Assembly: GCA_030704615.1 (NCBI GenBank) | Contig: CM060734.1 | Coordinates: 58,792,042 to 58,856,041, forward strand | Length of the DNA: 64,000 bases | DNA from: Takakia lepidozioides | Taxonomy: Eukaryota; Streptophyta; Takakiopsida; Takakiales; Takakiaceae | Direction of reading: 5' to 3' | Shown here: one piece after another, positions 21,601 through 31,424 of the stretch | Position numbering within the stretch: position 1 is the first letter of the stretch | How the letters are laid out: every line of letters starts with the position of its first letter | Notes under the pieces: generated by a model | What the model saw: only the letters and a program-made list of their open reading frames with translations | Databases searched by the model: none | Told to the model about the DNA's origin: nothing | Program-made: the position numbers and the translations under genes

Positions 21601-22341
21601 GAAAAATGTTTAATGATTCTCACTCCTTGCCTTTTCTCCTTGTACCGTGCCTATTATGAGATCCAAGCTAAATACCTGTGTTTGGTTGGAGCTTCCTTAT
21701 CCCTGGCAAAGGCATTTAGCTATGGGAAGTCTTAGCAGCTTACCTGCACAAGGTTTGTACAACGTATGTAGTCTGATGTAATCCTTGGTTCCCGTGGTTC
21801 TGCGATGTGGTTTTTTACTAATTCCCATGGGGCCCTCCAGCCTCCTGCAACTGTAATAGAGTTTTAAGGAGAGAAATATAGCCATGCTCTTCCTCACCAA
21901 GCTGCTTTTGGCTTCTTCCAGGCAGTTGCTCCTCTTTTCTCTGTTCTACTCCCAAGATACCAGTTTCGTGGTGCCAACAAGAAGCTGGCTGTGTGCCGCG
22001 ATCCGGCTGCTCTCATTGCAAAATACACTGACCCATTGGTCTACACCGGCCCCATTCGAATTCGGACAGGGACTGAAATCCTTCGACTGAGTGGCTACTT
22101 ACTGAAAAACTTGAGGAGTATTAGCACTCCACTACTGGTTCTGCATGGCTCCGATGATCAAGTGACTGACCCTCTTGGATCTCAGGAGCTCTACAACCAA
22201 GCTACCTCCGAGCATAAGACAATCAATGTTTATGATGGCCTATTGCATGATTTGTTGTTTGAGCCTGAGAAGGAGGCCATCACTGAAGACATTGTGCGAT
22301 GGTTGGATGACCGGCTTGCACAAACACATGGCCACACTTAA
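18696..22341 (+). CDS. Monoacylglycerol lipase / lysophospholipase-like alpha/beta hydrolase, 7 exons
   Basis: Exons read in frame at 18696-19171, 20194-20232, 20558-20628, 20827-20891, 21075-21164, 21281-21373 and 21922-22341. All have GT/AG borders and total 1254 bp (417 residues). Exon 2 gives the oxyanion-region sequence VVLHGLNEHS. Exons 3-4 give YGVFGMDWIGHGGSDGLHGY and the SLDHVVSDV stretch typical of plant MAGL proteins. Exon 5 carries the nucleophile elbow FGHSTGG (GxSxG, catalytic Ser). Exon 7 carries LLVLHGSDDQVTDP (catalytic Asp) and GLLHDLLFEPE (catalytic His), so the triad is complete. The roughly 150-residue N-terminal extension before the hydrolase fold could be a transit or regulatory segment. 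An in-frame ATG at 18762 is an alternative start. It should hydrolyse monoacylglycerols or related esters; plant relatives also include caffeoylshikimate esterase. It converges on the FATB gene. Confidence 0.85.
19599..19617 (+). repeat. G19 homopolymer in lipase intron 1
   Basis: An uninterrupted run of 19 G in the first intron. It could form G-quadruplex structure and is a likely sequencing or length-polymorphism hotspot. Confidence 0.9.
19923..19949 (+). repeat. (GGGA)n microsatellite in lipase intron 1
   Basis: About six GGGA units, a second G-rich tract roughly 300 bp after the G19 run. Confidence 0.85.
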
Positions 22342-23017
22342 TCTGTCTTCACTATTTTTGTCATGCAGGGTTTAGGTAGCTACTGATCTGAGTATTTATC
22401 ACATTCTTTATTACAGGGACTTTGCATGTTGTACAGTCAGGAAAAAAAGAACAAAAGTTCTCAGATCATTGGAGTTGAAGGTCACCTGCTTCATCGCATT
22501 GGAGAAGAGTGCAGGCTACCTGGTCAATATCAGGGTCCTTATGCATAGGCTTAGTTTTACTTGATGTTTGCAGGGGGCAAGCATGGGTTAATAATTTGCA
22601 AGGAGTTTCTTGAGAATTCCTTGCTTTGTACTAAGTAATGAGGGAGTTGGTCATGTAGCTGAGACTGAGCTTCATGTTTGTGTCATGGGGCTTTAGATAA
22701 GGGTGAGGGGTGGACTCAATCGCTAGTTGGGCATCTTTCATTTTATTTGAAAGTGTGGAAGTGGCATCTGAACAAGTTTGGCTTATCTTGTCTGATAGGC
22801 TGTGGAGCTTGCCTGGCAGTTGTGGGTTATGCCAGGGATTTCCTAATTTGCAACGGAACAGTGGCAGCTTGGGCATGAAGAGCCATTTCCTTCTGCTTCT
22901 ACGTGTCTGCAGTGCAATCTGAAACTTTATATACATAACTACTGGACCTGCTGGCGCGAGCCATCCCATCACCCACACAAAGAATGTACTACTTCTACTG
23001 CTCACTGCTGCTCACTG
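22342..23017. other. Convergent 3' regions of the lipase and FATB genes
   Basis: The stop codons of the two genes face each other 676 bp apart. The stretch has no further coding motif. Exact polyadenylation sites are not clear; no strong AATAAA stands out just after either stop codon. Confidence 0.5.
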
Positions 23018-25368
23018 CTACTTCTGGTCTGGTGGGAGGTTTCCAGATGCCCTCAATCTCCATTGTGTTTTGCCCCGGACTATTTCTGCACCATCAACCT
23101 GAAGGCGCAACAAATGTGTACATTGCGGTGGAGCAACACTGGCATTTGAGTCAGTGTATGTCGCAGCCCCCTCCTCTTGGTCTGAGGTAGAGTTTGTGCA
23201 ACTGCTCATGGACTGTACAACATCACATTGACCACACTCTCTTCTGTACTCCAGCGTCATGTTTGTTAATTCATGTCCTTCTAGGATTTCTGTTGGCACA
23301 CTCTGCACATACAATCACACCCTCCATTGTCACATGAATGCTCAACTAGCTCTGCCCCCAACTGGTCCTCATCTGCGGAAGACATCACTTTCAGCAGAGC
23401 ACCTTTTGAGCTCTCAGGCTTTCCAAACATGAAACCTCTATGAGAGAAATTAGCAAGTCAAAGCCAGTTTGAAAATTTCATGTTGGACCCATGAGTCTTA
23501 CAAGTAACTAGGTATTTCTCGTAGTAGGTGGTTACCTGGTGTTGTAAGCTCACCTCAAACATCCATCCAATGTATTTCACATTGTTGACATGTTGGTTCA
23601 TATCCAAATCACTGCGCCTTGGCTGCATCAACAGGCAGAGGTAAAGTTACACTCTACGAAGTTGTAGTTCAGTGTCCAAAAATATGATGTCTGTGAGCCT
23701 GCATACTGCATTGAAATTGTCAAAGATAGAAAGCTCAGCTTGTCCATGGATCGGGAGAGCATAAGACACGTACTGTTAGTCCAGAGCGAACAAATTGGGC
23801 AGTGTCGTCAAGCTTTTTTATCTTCTCATGTGTAGCTGTTTTCTCCTCTGTGACGGCAGATCTTTCAAGATAGTGAGGAGAAATCTCAGCCCTGACATCC
23901 TCAGGCATCTTCGAAAGCCTCCTTGTTTTCTTATTCATCATCACCCACGTACTGCGAGTGTCCACAGCAATGTTCAAGTTAGTGAAATTTCATTGCGTAT
24001 AGATAGTATACTAATTTGTGAAGTCTAATTTGTGAAGTCACCTCAATAGCACGCATACAGCCACGCATGGTTGCATCGATACAAAAGCAGTGAGATGGTG
24101 GAGTGTGTGTGGAATTGAGATAAGTTATGCACCTGGTAGCACGGCCAAGGATTTGCCCTGTGTTGTAATCTCTAACTAGCCAGTCGCGTCTCATTCCATT
24201 CTTTCCTGACCCTTGTACCCATGTGTCTATCTCCACAACAGTGCCCCTGTACATAACAGCGCGGATTCTCTCAACTGAAGGCATACTCGTATTTGGAAAC
24301 AGAAAATTTGCTGCCAGGTCAAGATTTTGTATTGGCTTCAGTCCCCTAGCCAAGCTTTTTCGAATCATCTTTCAGGATCATTCTCCAAGTGTAACATTGC
24401 ACCCGAATTGGACAACTACAATGGAAGACAAAACTTTTCTCAGCTCTCAAGCTGCCCTTCCCGGAACAGTATTTTGAAGTTATATGCACAGTACAAATAT
24501 AATTTTGACTCAGTGGACATACCAAGCAGGGTACCCCTCCACTTGAACTTGCATGCATGTAACTACCCAGATAAGATTGTTCCGGATCATTGCATGCGTT
24601 GTTCCAAAGCCATCACCAAGTAACCCAGACATCCACACGTGGTTCAAAGCTGTTTCCTGTTAACAAAAACAGACAAGACGGATATTATAGATCTCCCCCT
24701 GAACTTCAATAATGAAGTGAGGAATTACGTCAAGTCTGCCCCTCGCACTGGATGCCAACATTGATTTTGAATACTAGAGTGATCTAGCATTTTGGTGACA
24801 TTAATTATGAGTACTCTCGTGAGATTGAAGACACAAATTAGAGATCAAGGAGAAGGTGATCACTCACCTGGAACTGATTCATGAAGGTTTCGATGGATGC
24901 GGTCTTATCGGCTCCCACCTCATATGAACGTATCACAAATGTCTGTCGGTACACAAGTCTGCCTTCTACAAGCCTCCCCTGTCTATAGAAGTCCACATCC
25001 ATCTCAGTTTTCCCAACCATTTGTTCAATCGGCCGCTTCAATGCAACACTAGCAATTGCGGAAATGACTGCATCAAATGCAGGACATTTGGTGATCGCTC
25101 CGCCGTTAATAGGCCTCACTGTGGTAGGTAGAGCTACATTTGTTTCTTGAGACGTAGTCGCACCTATTCTGGATTCCTCAACCTTAGCAACATGTACCTT
25201 ACTGCCGTTCACCTTCGAGATCTCCTGCACGCTAGCACAGATTCTCCTGACTAACATGGTCTGCTTCAAACACTGGGAATGAGTCCCATGGGTCCCGAGC
25301 TTGCAGGACGACCGAGAGGAGGTACTTAAACTGGACGTCACTAAACCTGCTCCTGCAACTGCTTCCAT
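23018..25368 (-). CDS. FATB: Acyl-ACP thioesterase, FATB type, 6 exons
   Basis: Exons (minus strand) are 25368-24868, 24656-24523, 24246-24133, 23951-23774, 23622-23554 and 23302-23018, with GT/AG borders; they sum to 1281 bp (426 residues). FATB landmarks appear in order: GRLVYRQTFVIRSYEVGADK and TASIETFMNQFQ (exon 1), ETALNHVWMSGLLGDGFG (exon 2), VVEIDTWVQGSGKNGMRRDW (exon 3), WVMMNKKTRRLSKMPEDVR (exon 4), RRSDLDMNQHVNNVKYIGW with the active-site Asn and His (exon 5), and LEYRREC with the active-site Glu and Cys (exon 6). The first ~90 residues are rich in Ser, Ala and Thr, as in a plastid transit peptide. The ATG at 25368 was chosen to fit that; an in-frame ATG at 25506 would add 46 residues. 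It releases saturated fatty acids (mainly C16:0) from acyl carrier protein in plastids, feeding membrane and cuticle lipid synthesis. FATB is preferred to FATA from the exon 1-3 signatures. Confidence 0.88.
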
Positions 25369-26019
25369 TGCTGCAAGATTATCAAAAGTCGGGGGTACGC
25401 CTTGCAAATCAGCTGAGGAGCTGGCTGGGAATAAATAGCCAAAGGTCGATCTTGACGAGGGGACAAGACTAGACAGCAGGAGAGTGATGACCTGACAAGG
25501 GTCCAAAACGTGAGATCAAGCATGGGCTGTTTCTGAGCTCAGGATTGAGAACGTTCCAGCATGCAACAGTGCTCATAGTTGTCTCTCTCTCCCCCAGGAC
25601 TGAGGGACCAATCACCACATTACTTAAGTTAACAAAAGGAAGTCTATCACACCCTGCCACTGGCTGTGTCTTCTCCCATAAGGTTCATGACTACGCAGTG
25701 CACACAGTGAGCACACTCCGATGACTGACTGATGATCTAAAGGTGACATAACAGAATAGACAAACGTAGTTAGGCGCATGCCAACTTCAGAAAGTCCTTC
25801 GTTTGATCCGTCCGTTATGTGGGCGAGTGGTAGGTGGCCAGTCGAGTACTGTTAAGATTTCGCTGGACGACTGTCTTTCAACGGCGGCTGAGATATGTAG
25901 AGTGGTTGGGCCACCACAAATTGCAGGAGTTGCCTTCAAATCTGAGCTTTGGAATCATCTGTGATTTTTGTCATACACACACAAACACAAATATGCTCAG
26001 AAAAGTTCATTTTGTTGGA
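25369..26019. other. Upstream region of FATB
   Basis: Contains the FATB promoter side on the minus strand. No clear TATA box or other gene is recognised. Open frames here lack domain similarity. Confidence 0.4.
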
Positions 26020-26102
26020 AAACCACAGGTGTGTGGGTCGGCTAGGGATTGAACCTAGAACCTGCCTATGGGCTGCTTCACCATTGAGCTACCCATCCTG
26101 TT
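26020..26102 (-). mobile_element. tRNA-derived SINE head
   Basis: The minus strand reads GGGTAGCTCAATGGTGAAGC (A box) followed about 25 bases later by AGGTTCAATCCCTAG (B box), the internal pol III promoter of tRNAs and tRNA-derived SINEs. Acceptor and anticodon stems do not form a full tRNA, so a SINE head is more likely than a tRNA gene. No A-rich tail was delimited. Confidence 0.55.
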
Positions 26103-27885
26103 CTGTTCTTAGAGTGCCGTGCAAGGGTTATAGCCTGGACACCTCCAACACATTTGTACTTCACAAATAGTTCTCTATTGAATGATTTTGAGTCATTAGG
26201 CCAGCATAACACGCAATTGAGAGAGAGAGATGACTCCGGCCGTGGCCTGCGTTACTCAGAGCCACCAAGAGTGAATACCATATGTTGCACCTGGGTGGGT
26301 GCCCAAAATAATTATTTTTTGGCCCGCGAATCGGTTCGGCACTTCATATTTTGTGTTATAGGGTTTTGGCAATTTAGGATTAGAATGTTTCGACACCTCC
26401 AATACAAGCTCCGCAATGTTAGGCAGTTCACAAGCTCCCAGCTCTCATTCTTTCCTGGCCATTGAAATTTCCCACCACATGTCAGTTAAGGTCTTTATCA
26501 ATGGAGCTCTTTAACATATAAGTAGTACTCTTGTCTGTCCAGAATTTTAGTCAATATGTCATGGAAGTGAGAAGTCTATGTACATATTACTTTGTCTTGT
26601 CTTGTGAAGACAATGTTGGGTTATGGAATGGTAGCTTTATATCTACAGTTTATATTGCTGAAAAACCTAACCTATTAAAAGGAAGTTACATTGTACTTTC
26701 TTCTACATATTTAATTCAATTACGTATTATGTATTTTGATGATATGTCCAGATTTTTCTCAGTTTCAGACAGAATGATTGTATAACATTTCTGAATTTTC
26801 AGACATATCAAGAGAATGTTTTCAATTTTAATTAATTTCTGTTTTTCAACGGAAAGTTTCAAAAGCTTTCAACTGAAAGTTTCTGTTTCTGTTGGTGAAA
26901 TTCGGACACTGAAGGAAACTTTCTGTTGAAAGTTTTTGAAAACTTTCAACGTAATTTCCTCTCGTTTGGGTTGTCAAAATACAATAGTATTATCTGTGAA
27001 ACTATGGTCAAGTACACTATAGCTGGAGTGTGTGGACCAAACCACCAATGGTCTACATGTGTTTAGGCAAGAACAAGCAGCTAGTTGTGTAATGGCTCCA
27101 CTCTAGCAAAACTAATTAAATAATATCATTTTTGTGTTCTTTTTCGAAAACACTGATGCAAGTGACTAATGTGAAGATATAAAACTAAAGCTTGGATAAA
27201 GGTTAAAATAACTGAAGAGAAAAATTTGAAATGAATTACTTCACATAAATAAAAGGGTTGCAATAGATTGATGAAACTCTAAATATATGATTTGTCATCT
27301 ATGGGTATTAATTTGGAGGGAAGGTAGTGGCCTCAGTCTCTTCTTTAGGGAAGAGCCAACAAACATTATTAGTTATTAATAATGTGATATATATAACTGA
27401 AAATACAAGGGAATTTGATAAATTTAGTTTTTGGTTTTTATTGACACTATGGGTCATGGTCTTCTCTTTAGGGGAGAACCAATAAATCTCACTACATACC
27501 AATAAAGAGCTATTAATATCATCTGGATTTTTTTTTACATTATTATTTTATCATTATCTTTTATTGTTCAATCAATAGTTTCTTTTTATCTAAACCGCCA
27601 ATCGTAAATATGCTCCATTAGTTTCCTCAATCATCAGTAAAGAATTATGGTTCAGTCGCTCCTTGCAATGGATGATAATCACACATATCCAGATGTACTA
27701 ATTCTACTGAGATAACTCCTAAAATCCAGCTTGAAATCAGCACTTATGTAATAAAATTTATGAAATATGAAAAGCCCTTCATAGAAGCATTTTCCATCTT
27801 GGAAGCCTCTCCATGAATTGACTGGACTACGATTGCTCCAAACTTTCCTTAGGACCAATTGTTGAAGTTATAATGGTAATTCCTT
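26103..27885. other. AT-rich intergenic DNA
   Basis: No gene recognised. A cluster of GAAAGTTT/AAACTTTC words in both orientations (26850-26960) can form local hairpins. Two loosely related blocks (about 27325-27385 and 27445-27505) share TCTTCTTTAGGG and an AACCAAYAAA stretch. Confidence 0.45.
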
Positions 27886-28075
27886 GACATCCAATAGGTA
27901 GCCCAGCGATTGGGGCATTCTACCATTTTTCACTAGCATGATGGGTTCAAAACCATATGTGTGTTGGATGTCATAAAAGCTCTAAGGCAGTAGCCCTTCA
28001 ACTGATACCATAAGTTACACTTGTTACGGCAAGAGCCTTGGGGCCCATGACCTGCCTACAAACTCTTGTAATGCA
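27886..28075 (+). mobile_element. SINE-like copy related to the one at 30553
   Basis: GGTAGCCCAGCGATTGGGG (A box-like) and GATGGGTTCAAAACC (B box-like) are followed by GTGTGTTGGATGTC, GCAGTAGCCCTTCAA and CCATAAGTTACACTTGTT. The same order of words is found at 30553-30765, so the two belong to one family. Confidence 0.6.
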
Positions 28076-28254
28076 TATAAAACATTAAATATTTCAAACA
28101 TTTTTAGAATGTATTGGGTAATGTGATGGTTGAGAGCAAGGAACCTGTTGAATTAAGTTTGGTGTTCAATTCTTGTCGGGATGTCATGTTTGTTGATAAT
28201 AAATCATTTTGTAAACTTGTTCTTTCTAAACTTTTCCCAAGTCCTTACTCTTCT

Positions 28255-28490
28255 ACGGTGGGGGTGGGCGTAGTGGACTCCCCGTCTGGGGACCTCACCG
28301 GCCGATGGACAGCCCAGAGTGGAGTCTCCAGAATGGACTCAACTATTCAATGGACCCTCCAGCGGACTCTGCAGAGTTGGTGGACCCTCCAACAGACTCT
28401 CCAGACTGGACTGGATTGTCCAATGGACCCTCTAGCGGGCCGGTGGGTGGGTACTGGGCTTACGAGGTGACCCCATGGGCTGTACTGCCG
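28255..28490 (+). repeat. GC-richer minisatellite of GGACCCTCCAGCGGACTC-like words
   Basis: Repeated units of roughly 20-30 bp (TGGACCCTCCA, GACTCTCCAGA, GACTCTGCAGA, TCCAATGGACCCTC) make an open frame with Trp/Thr/Leu/Gln repeats. It looks like a decayed tandem repeat, not a protein gene. Confidence 0.55.
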
Positions 28491-28611
28491 GTGAAGATAC
28501 TACTTCTAGATTTCTAGTGTATTTTTTGACAGAGTATTAAAACTATAACATTTAGAGTGAAATAACACATAAGCTAGTAACAGAAAAATATGGTTGACTG
28601 TAAGTTTCTTT

Positions 28612-28672
28612 TCTCTTTATTTTTATTTGAGCAGGGACGGAGCCCTGGAGTCGAATTTTATTGAGTAGTAAT
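28612..28672 (-). mobile_element. LINE-like 3' tail remnant
   Basis: The minus strand gives CTCAATAAAATTCGACTCCA then GGGCTCCGTCCCTG and a short A/T-rich end, resembling the tail at 17790-17842. Only the 3' end is present. Confidence 0.4.
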
Positions 28673-28778
28673 GGCACAAGTTTCAGCAATAATTAGTATA
28701 CTTTTATAATTTCTTTCATATCTATTGATATTTTAGCTACTGGATTTGTTTCAAATCATTTGATAATTCAAAGCAACC

Positions 28779-28779
<1 letters not shown>

Positions 28780-28810
<31 letters not shown>
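28780..28810 (+). repeat. Poly(A) run, 31 A
   Basis: An uninterrupted A31 run, perhaps the tail of a retroposed copy whose body I cannot define. Confidence 0.85.
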
Positions 28811-28812
<2 letters not shown>

Positions 28813-29425
28813 AATCTTCCTCTATCATATTAGCAATGAACACCAAAACAATTAATTGTTGAGTGTGTTGTTCAGTAGCTTTAAGAACATCATTGAATAT
28901 ATGAGTCATGGGGTGTATAACGAACTCATGTAAGATGTTGCTCCAATGCTCCACAATCTCCATTATCCGTGTAATTAGTCAATGGTTCGACCGTACTTGT
29001 GAAAGATTTTCATGGCTTATATGGACGATGATAATAGTTCAATCATCCAAGCATGGACTATACCTCCAATCGAGTCGTTGGGCGGGTATGTGATTTATCC
29101 GGATATACCCGGCGGGTATATCCGGGTATACATCCAAATATATAACCTGATGTGGCAGGTTTTAGGACCCATATGTATATCTTTATGATATACCCTAGAT
29201 TTGCACTTACCCTGCATCAATGGGGTACAATATACCATGACTAGTCGAAGGTATATCTTTAGGATCAAGGGTAAATAGCGACCAGGGTATGAATAATTAA
29301 TGAACCTTCTTGTTTGGCGCAGTCTTCCATAAATTCCGTTGTGTGACGGAGCAGCATCAGACTGGTAGTCAGCTTCGTGCAAATAAACGCATCTTCTCCT
29401 AATTCCTAATGTTTTCATTGCTCCA

Positions 29426-30035
29426 TTGTTTAGGGGTTGGTTTCTGCAGGCCCATCAATGTGTAGGGCTCTCTCTTGAGTCCTTGTTTTTTTCTGGTTTT
29501 AGCCTTCAAACTGCAGCATTAATGCTGTTGTCCCTGGAAATGCGCGGCGCTGGTCCTCATTCCCTCTCATTCCGGCAGCTTGGTCTTAGTCGAGGCCCAC
29601 GCTCCCTTCAATCTCCCATCTACATTTGGGGGGTTTCATTGCTCTGTTGCTTGGGGCTGGTTTCTGCGGGGCCTGCAGTGTGTGTCATATGGGGCTTCCT
29701 CTGGAATCTTTTTCTGGATTTTAGCCTTGGTGGCATGCGTATTTTTATACTCTTGACTGCCATGCTTTGGCACTTTTACCTTCTCTGCTCTAATCACTCC
29801 TTCATAGCTCCTTTAAATAGATCTGCTAGTTGTTCAGGTTTTCTTTGTTCAGGTCTATGGATCTGGTTTGTGGGGGCTCCGGCCTTTCATAACGGTTTCG
29901 TGAGCTTGCTCTCGCTACTTGCAGCGTGGAAGCCTTTTGGTTTGCCCGGAGGTTTTACTTTTTTTCCTCCTAATAATCCCAAATAAAGTTCGCAGGGGCA
30001 TTGCTCCCCTTTCAAAAAATTTAAAAAAAAAATCA
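29426..30035 (+). mobile_element. LINE-like 3' region
   Basis: It ends with CCAAATAAAGTTCGCAGGGG then CATTGCTCCCCTTTC and an A-rich run. This is a polyadenylation signal plus GGGG/CCCC stem-loop and A tail, as in LINE 3' ends. The 186-residue open frame at 29426-29986 is Leu/Phe/Trp-rich without any known membrane-protein pattern. I take it to be a 3' UTR by-product, not a gene. Confidence 0.45.
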
Positions 30036-30269
30036 ATACACCCGGAGCTTAACCCTTTATAAACCCGGATCTTCCCCATTTGTATGCAGATGCTCTGAGG
30101 AGCGGAGGGCTAACCTTCTCTCAAAATTTGACGCCGAATGGGGACACCTTGGAATTCTTTGCCAGAGACAGGGTGAACGCACGAGCTGGTCATCCAGACC
30201 TGCAATTGGGGATTCCCCCAACCACTGGGCCTCCCCCATTTTTGGTTTGGCTCTTCCTATTTTAATGTC

Positions 30270-30950
30270 TCTTTTGTTTGCCTTGTTCTGTGCTGTTTCA
30301 GTTCATGGCAACAGTTAGAGTCCCAGCATGTAGGCCCTTTCCTATCTGTTCGGTTGTTCTCGAACTGTCAATGTTTTTAGGTAGAAAAAATTGAAAATTG
30401 GTTATCTTTCCAGCTTTGGCCTTAGTTTGATCTGGCTCAAAACTGGGCGCTGGTTTCTGCTGGTCTGTCATTCTCAGCTTTCCTTTCCAGCTCTTAGCAA
30501 GGTTAGCAGTACTTCTTAGTCTTTGGCTCATAAGCAATGTGCTGCTTGTTGACAACCAGCATGTAGCCTAGTGGTAATGGGCACATACCACGTTGGATGT
30601 GGTTGTGGGTTCAAACCACGGTCTGGTGTGTCACGAACGTGTCCACCTTTCAGCTGGAAGGTAGTAGCCCTTGTGGTGAAGAGACACCATAAGTTACGCT
30701 CTCTTGGGGAGGTGTCATATATTTATTTATTTATTTATTTATTTTTATTTTGCTGTTTGTTTTTTTAGATTTGATTTAGTATAGCTCTTGCTCTACGTTC
30801 GTCTTGTGGGCATTTGTGGGTTGCACCCAATCTCCCAAGATGTAAGACTTATGGCCTTCGTCCTGGTTATTTTTTCCATGACTCATTTTAATATGATTTA
30901 AAGGGGTTCCTCCCCCTTTAATTTAAAAAATATTAAAAATAAAAAATAAA
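30270..30950 (+). mobile_element. Second LINE-like 3' tail enclosing a SINE
   Basis: It ends AAAGGGGTTCCTCCCCCTTT followed by an A/T-rich run, a stem-loop like the one at 30000-30035. No ORF2 motif is present, so only the 3' part survives. Confidence 0.4.
30553..30765 (+). mobile_element. tRNA-derived SINE
   Basis: TAGCCTAGTGGTAATGGG matches the pol III A-box consensus and GTGGGTTCAAACCAC the B box, 35-40 bases apart. The body has GTAGCCCTTGTGGTG and CACCATAAGTTACGCTCTC, shared with 27886-28075. It ends in a (TATT)n tail (30720-30755). Confidence 0.75.
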
Positions 30951-31098
30951 CACTGAATTTAACCTTGCATAAATGAAGGGTATGTTTAATTGAACTATAA
31001 CTTGTTTTTATCTTTATCCACAGGGTAAATTATGGCATTGTCGTGTATTTACATATAACCAGAAAACAAATCATGGCACATTAATATACCCGCCCAAC

Positions 31099-31424
31099 AT
31101 TACTCTTGACCGTTTCAACTTAATTTTTGTCATCAATAGCTTACTAGTTAATCGTAGCATTTTGTCTTCAATTATCCAAGGTTAGAAATAAAAGATATCA
31201 TACTTATGGGAAATATTCATATATTAATTTTTTTATTAATTAGAAATCAGAACAACTATGGGCGTAACTTAATTACTGTCCAATTGAATAGCTGGTGTTC
31301 ATTACACTTGACCAATGAAAGATAGCAAATTGGGTTTTCTCTGGAATATAAACGATTTCATGCTCAACGACATATCCCACACTAGTATATTAAGTTTGGT
31401 ATTTTATTACGTTTTGTTTTGTTT
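31099..31424. other. Non-coding flank between the TIR insertion and the module cluster
   Basis: AT-rich sequence matching 56265-56540. No gene recognised. Confidence 0.5.

Larger units (their letters stand above)
29078..31098. mobile_element. TIR-bounded insertion, superfamily unknown
   Basis: The block begins TTGGGCGGGTATGTG and ends in the inverted counterpart ATACCCGCCCAA. It is absent at the matching point of segmental copy 2 (about 56264), which supports an insertion. Near the left end are further CGGGTATA/TATACCCG inverted words. No clear target duplication or transposase is seen. It contains LINE-like tails and a SINE. Confidence 0.5.

Noticed and set aside
26020-26102. Functional tRNA gene (minus strand)
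   Set aside because: A and B boxes are present, but acceptor and anticodon stems do not pair properly; SINE head preferred.
29426-29986. 186-residue hydrophobic protein gene
   Set aside because: No conserved family, and the frame ends in a LINE-like 3' tail with an AATAAA signal and GGGG/CCCC stem; judged an untranslated by-product.
30553-30640. Functional tRNA gene (plus strand)
   Set aside because: Good A and B boxes, but a 200-bp body with a (TATT)n tail and a related copy at 27886 indicate a SINE.
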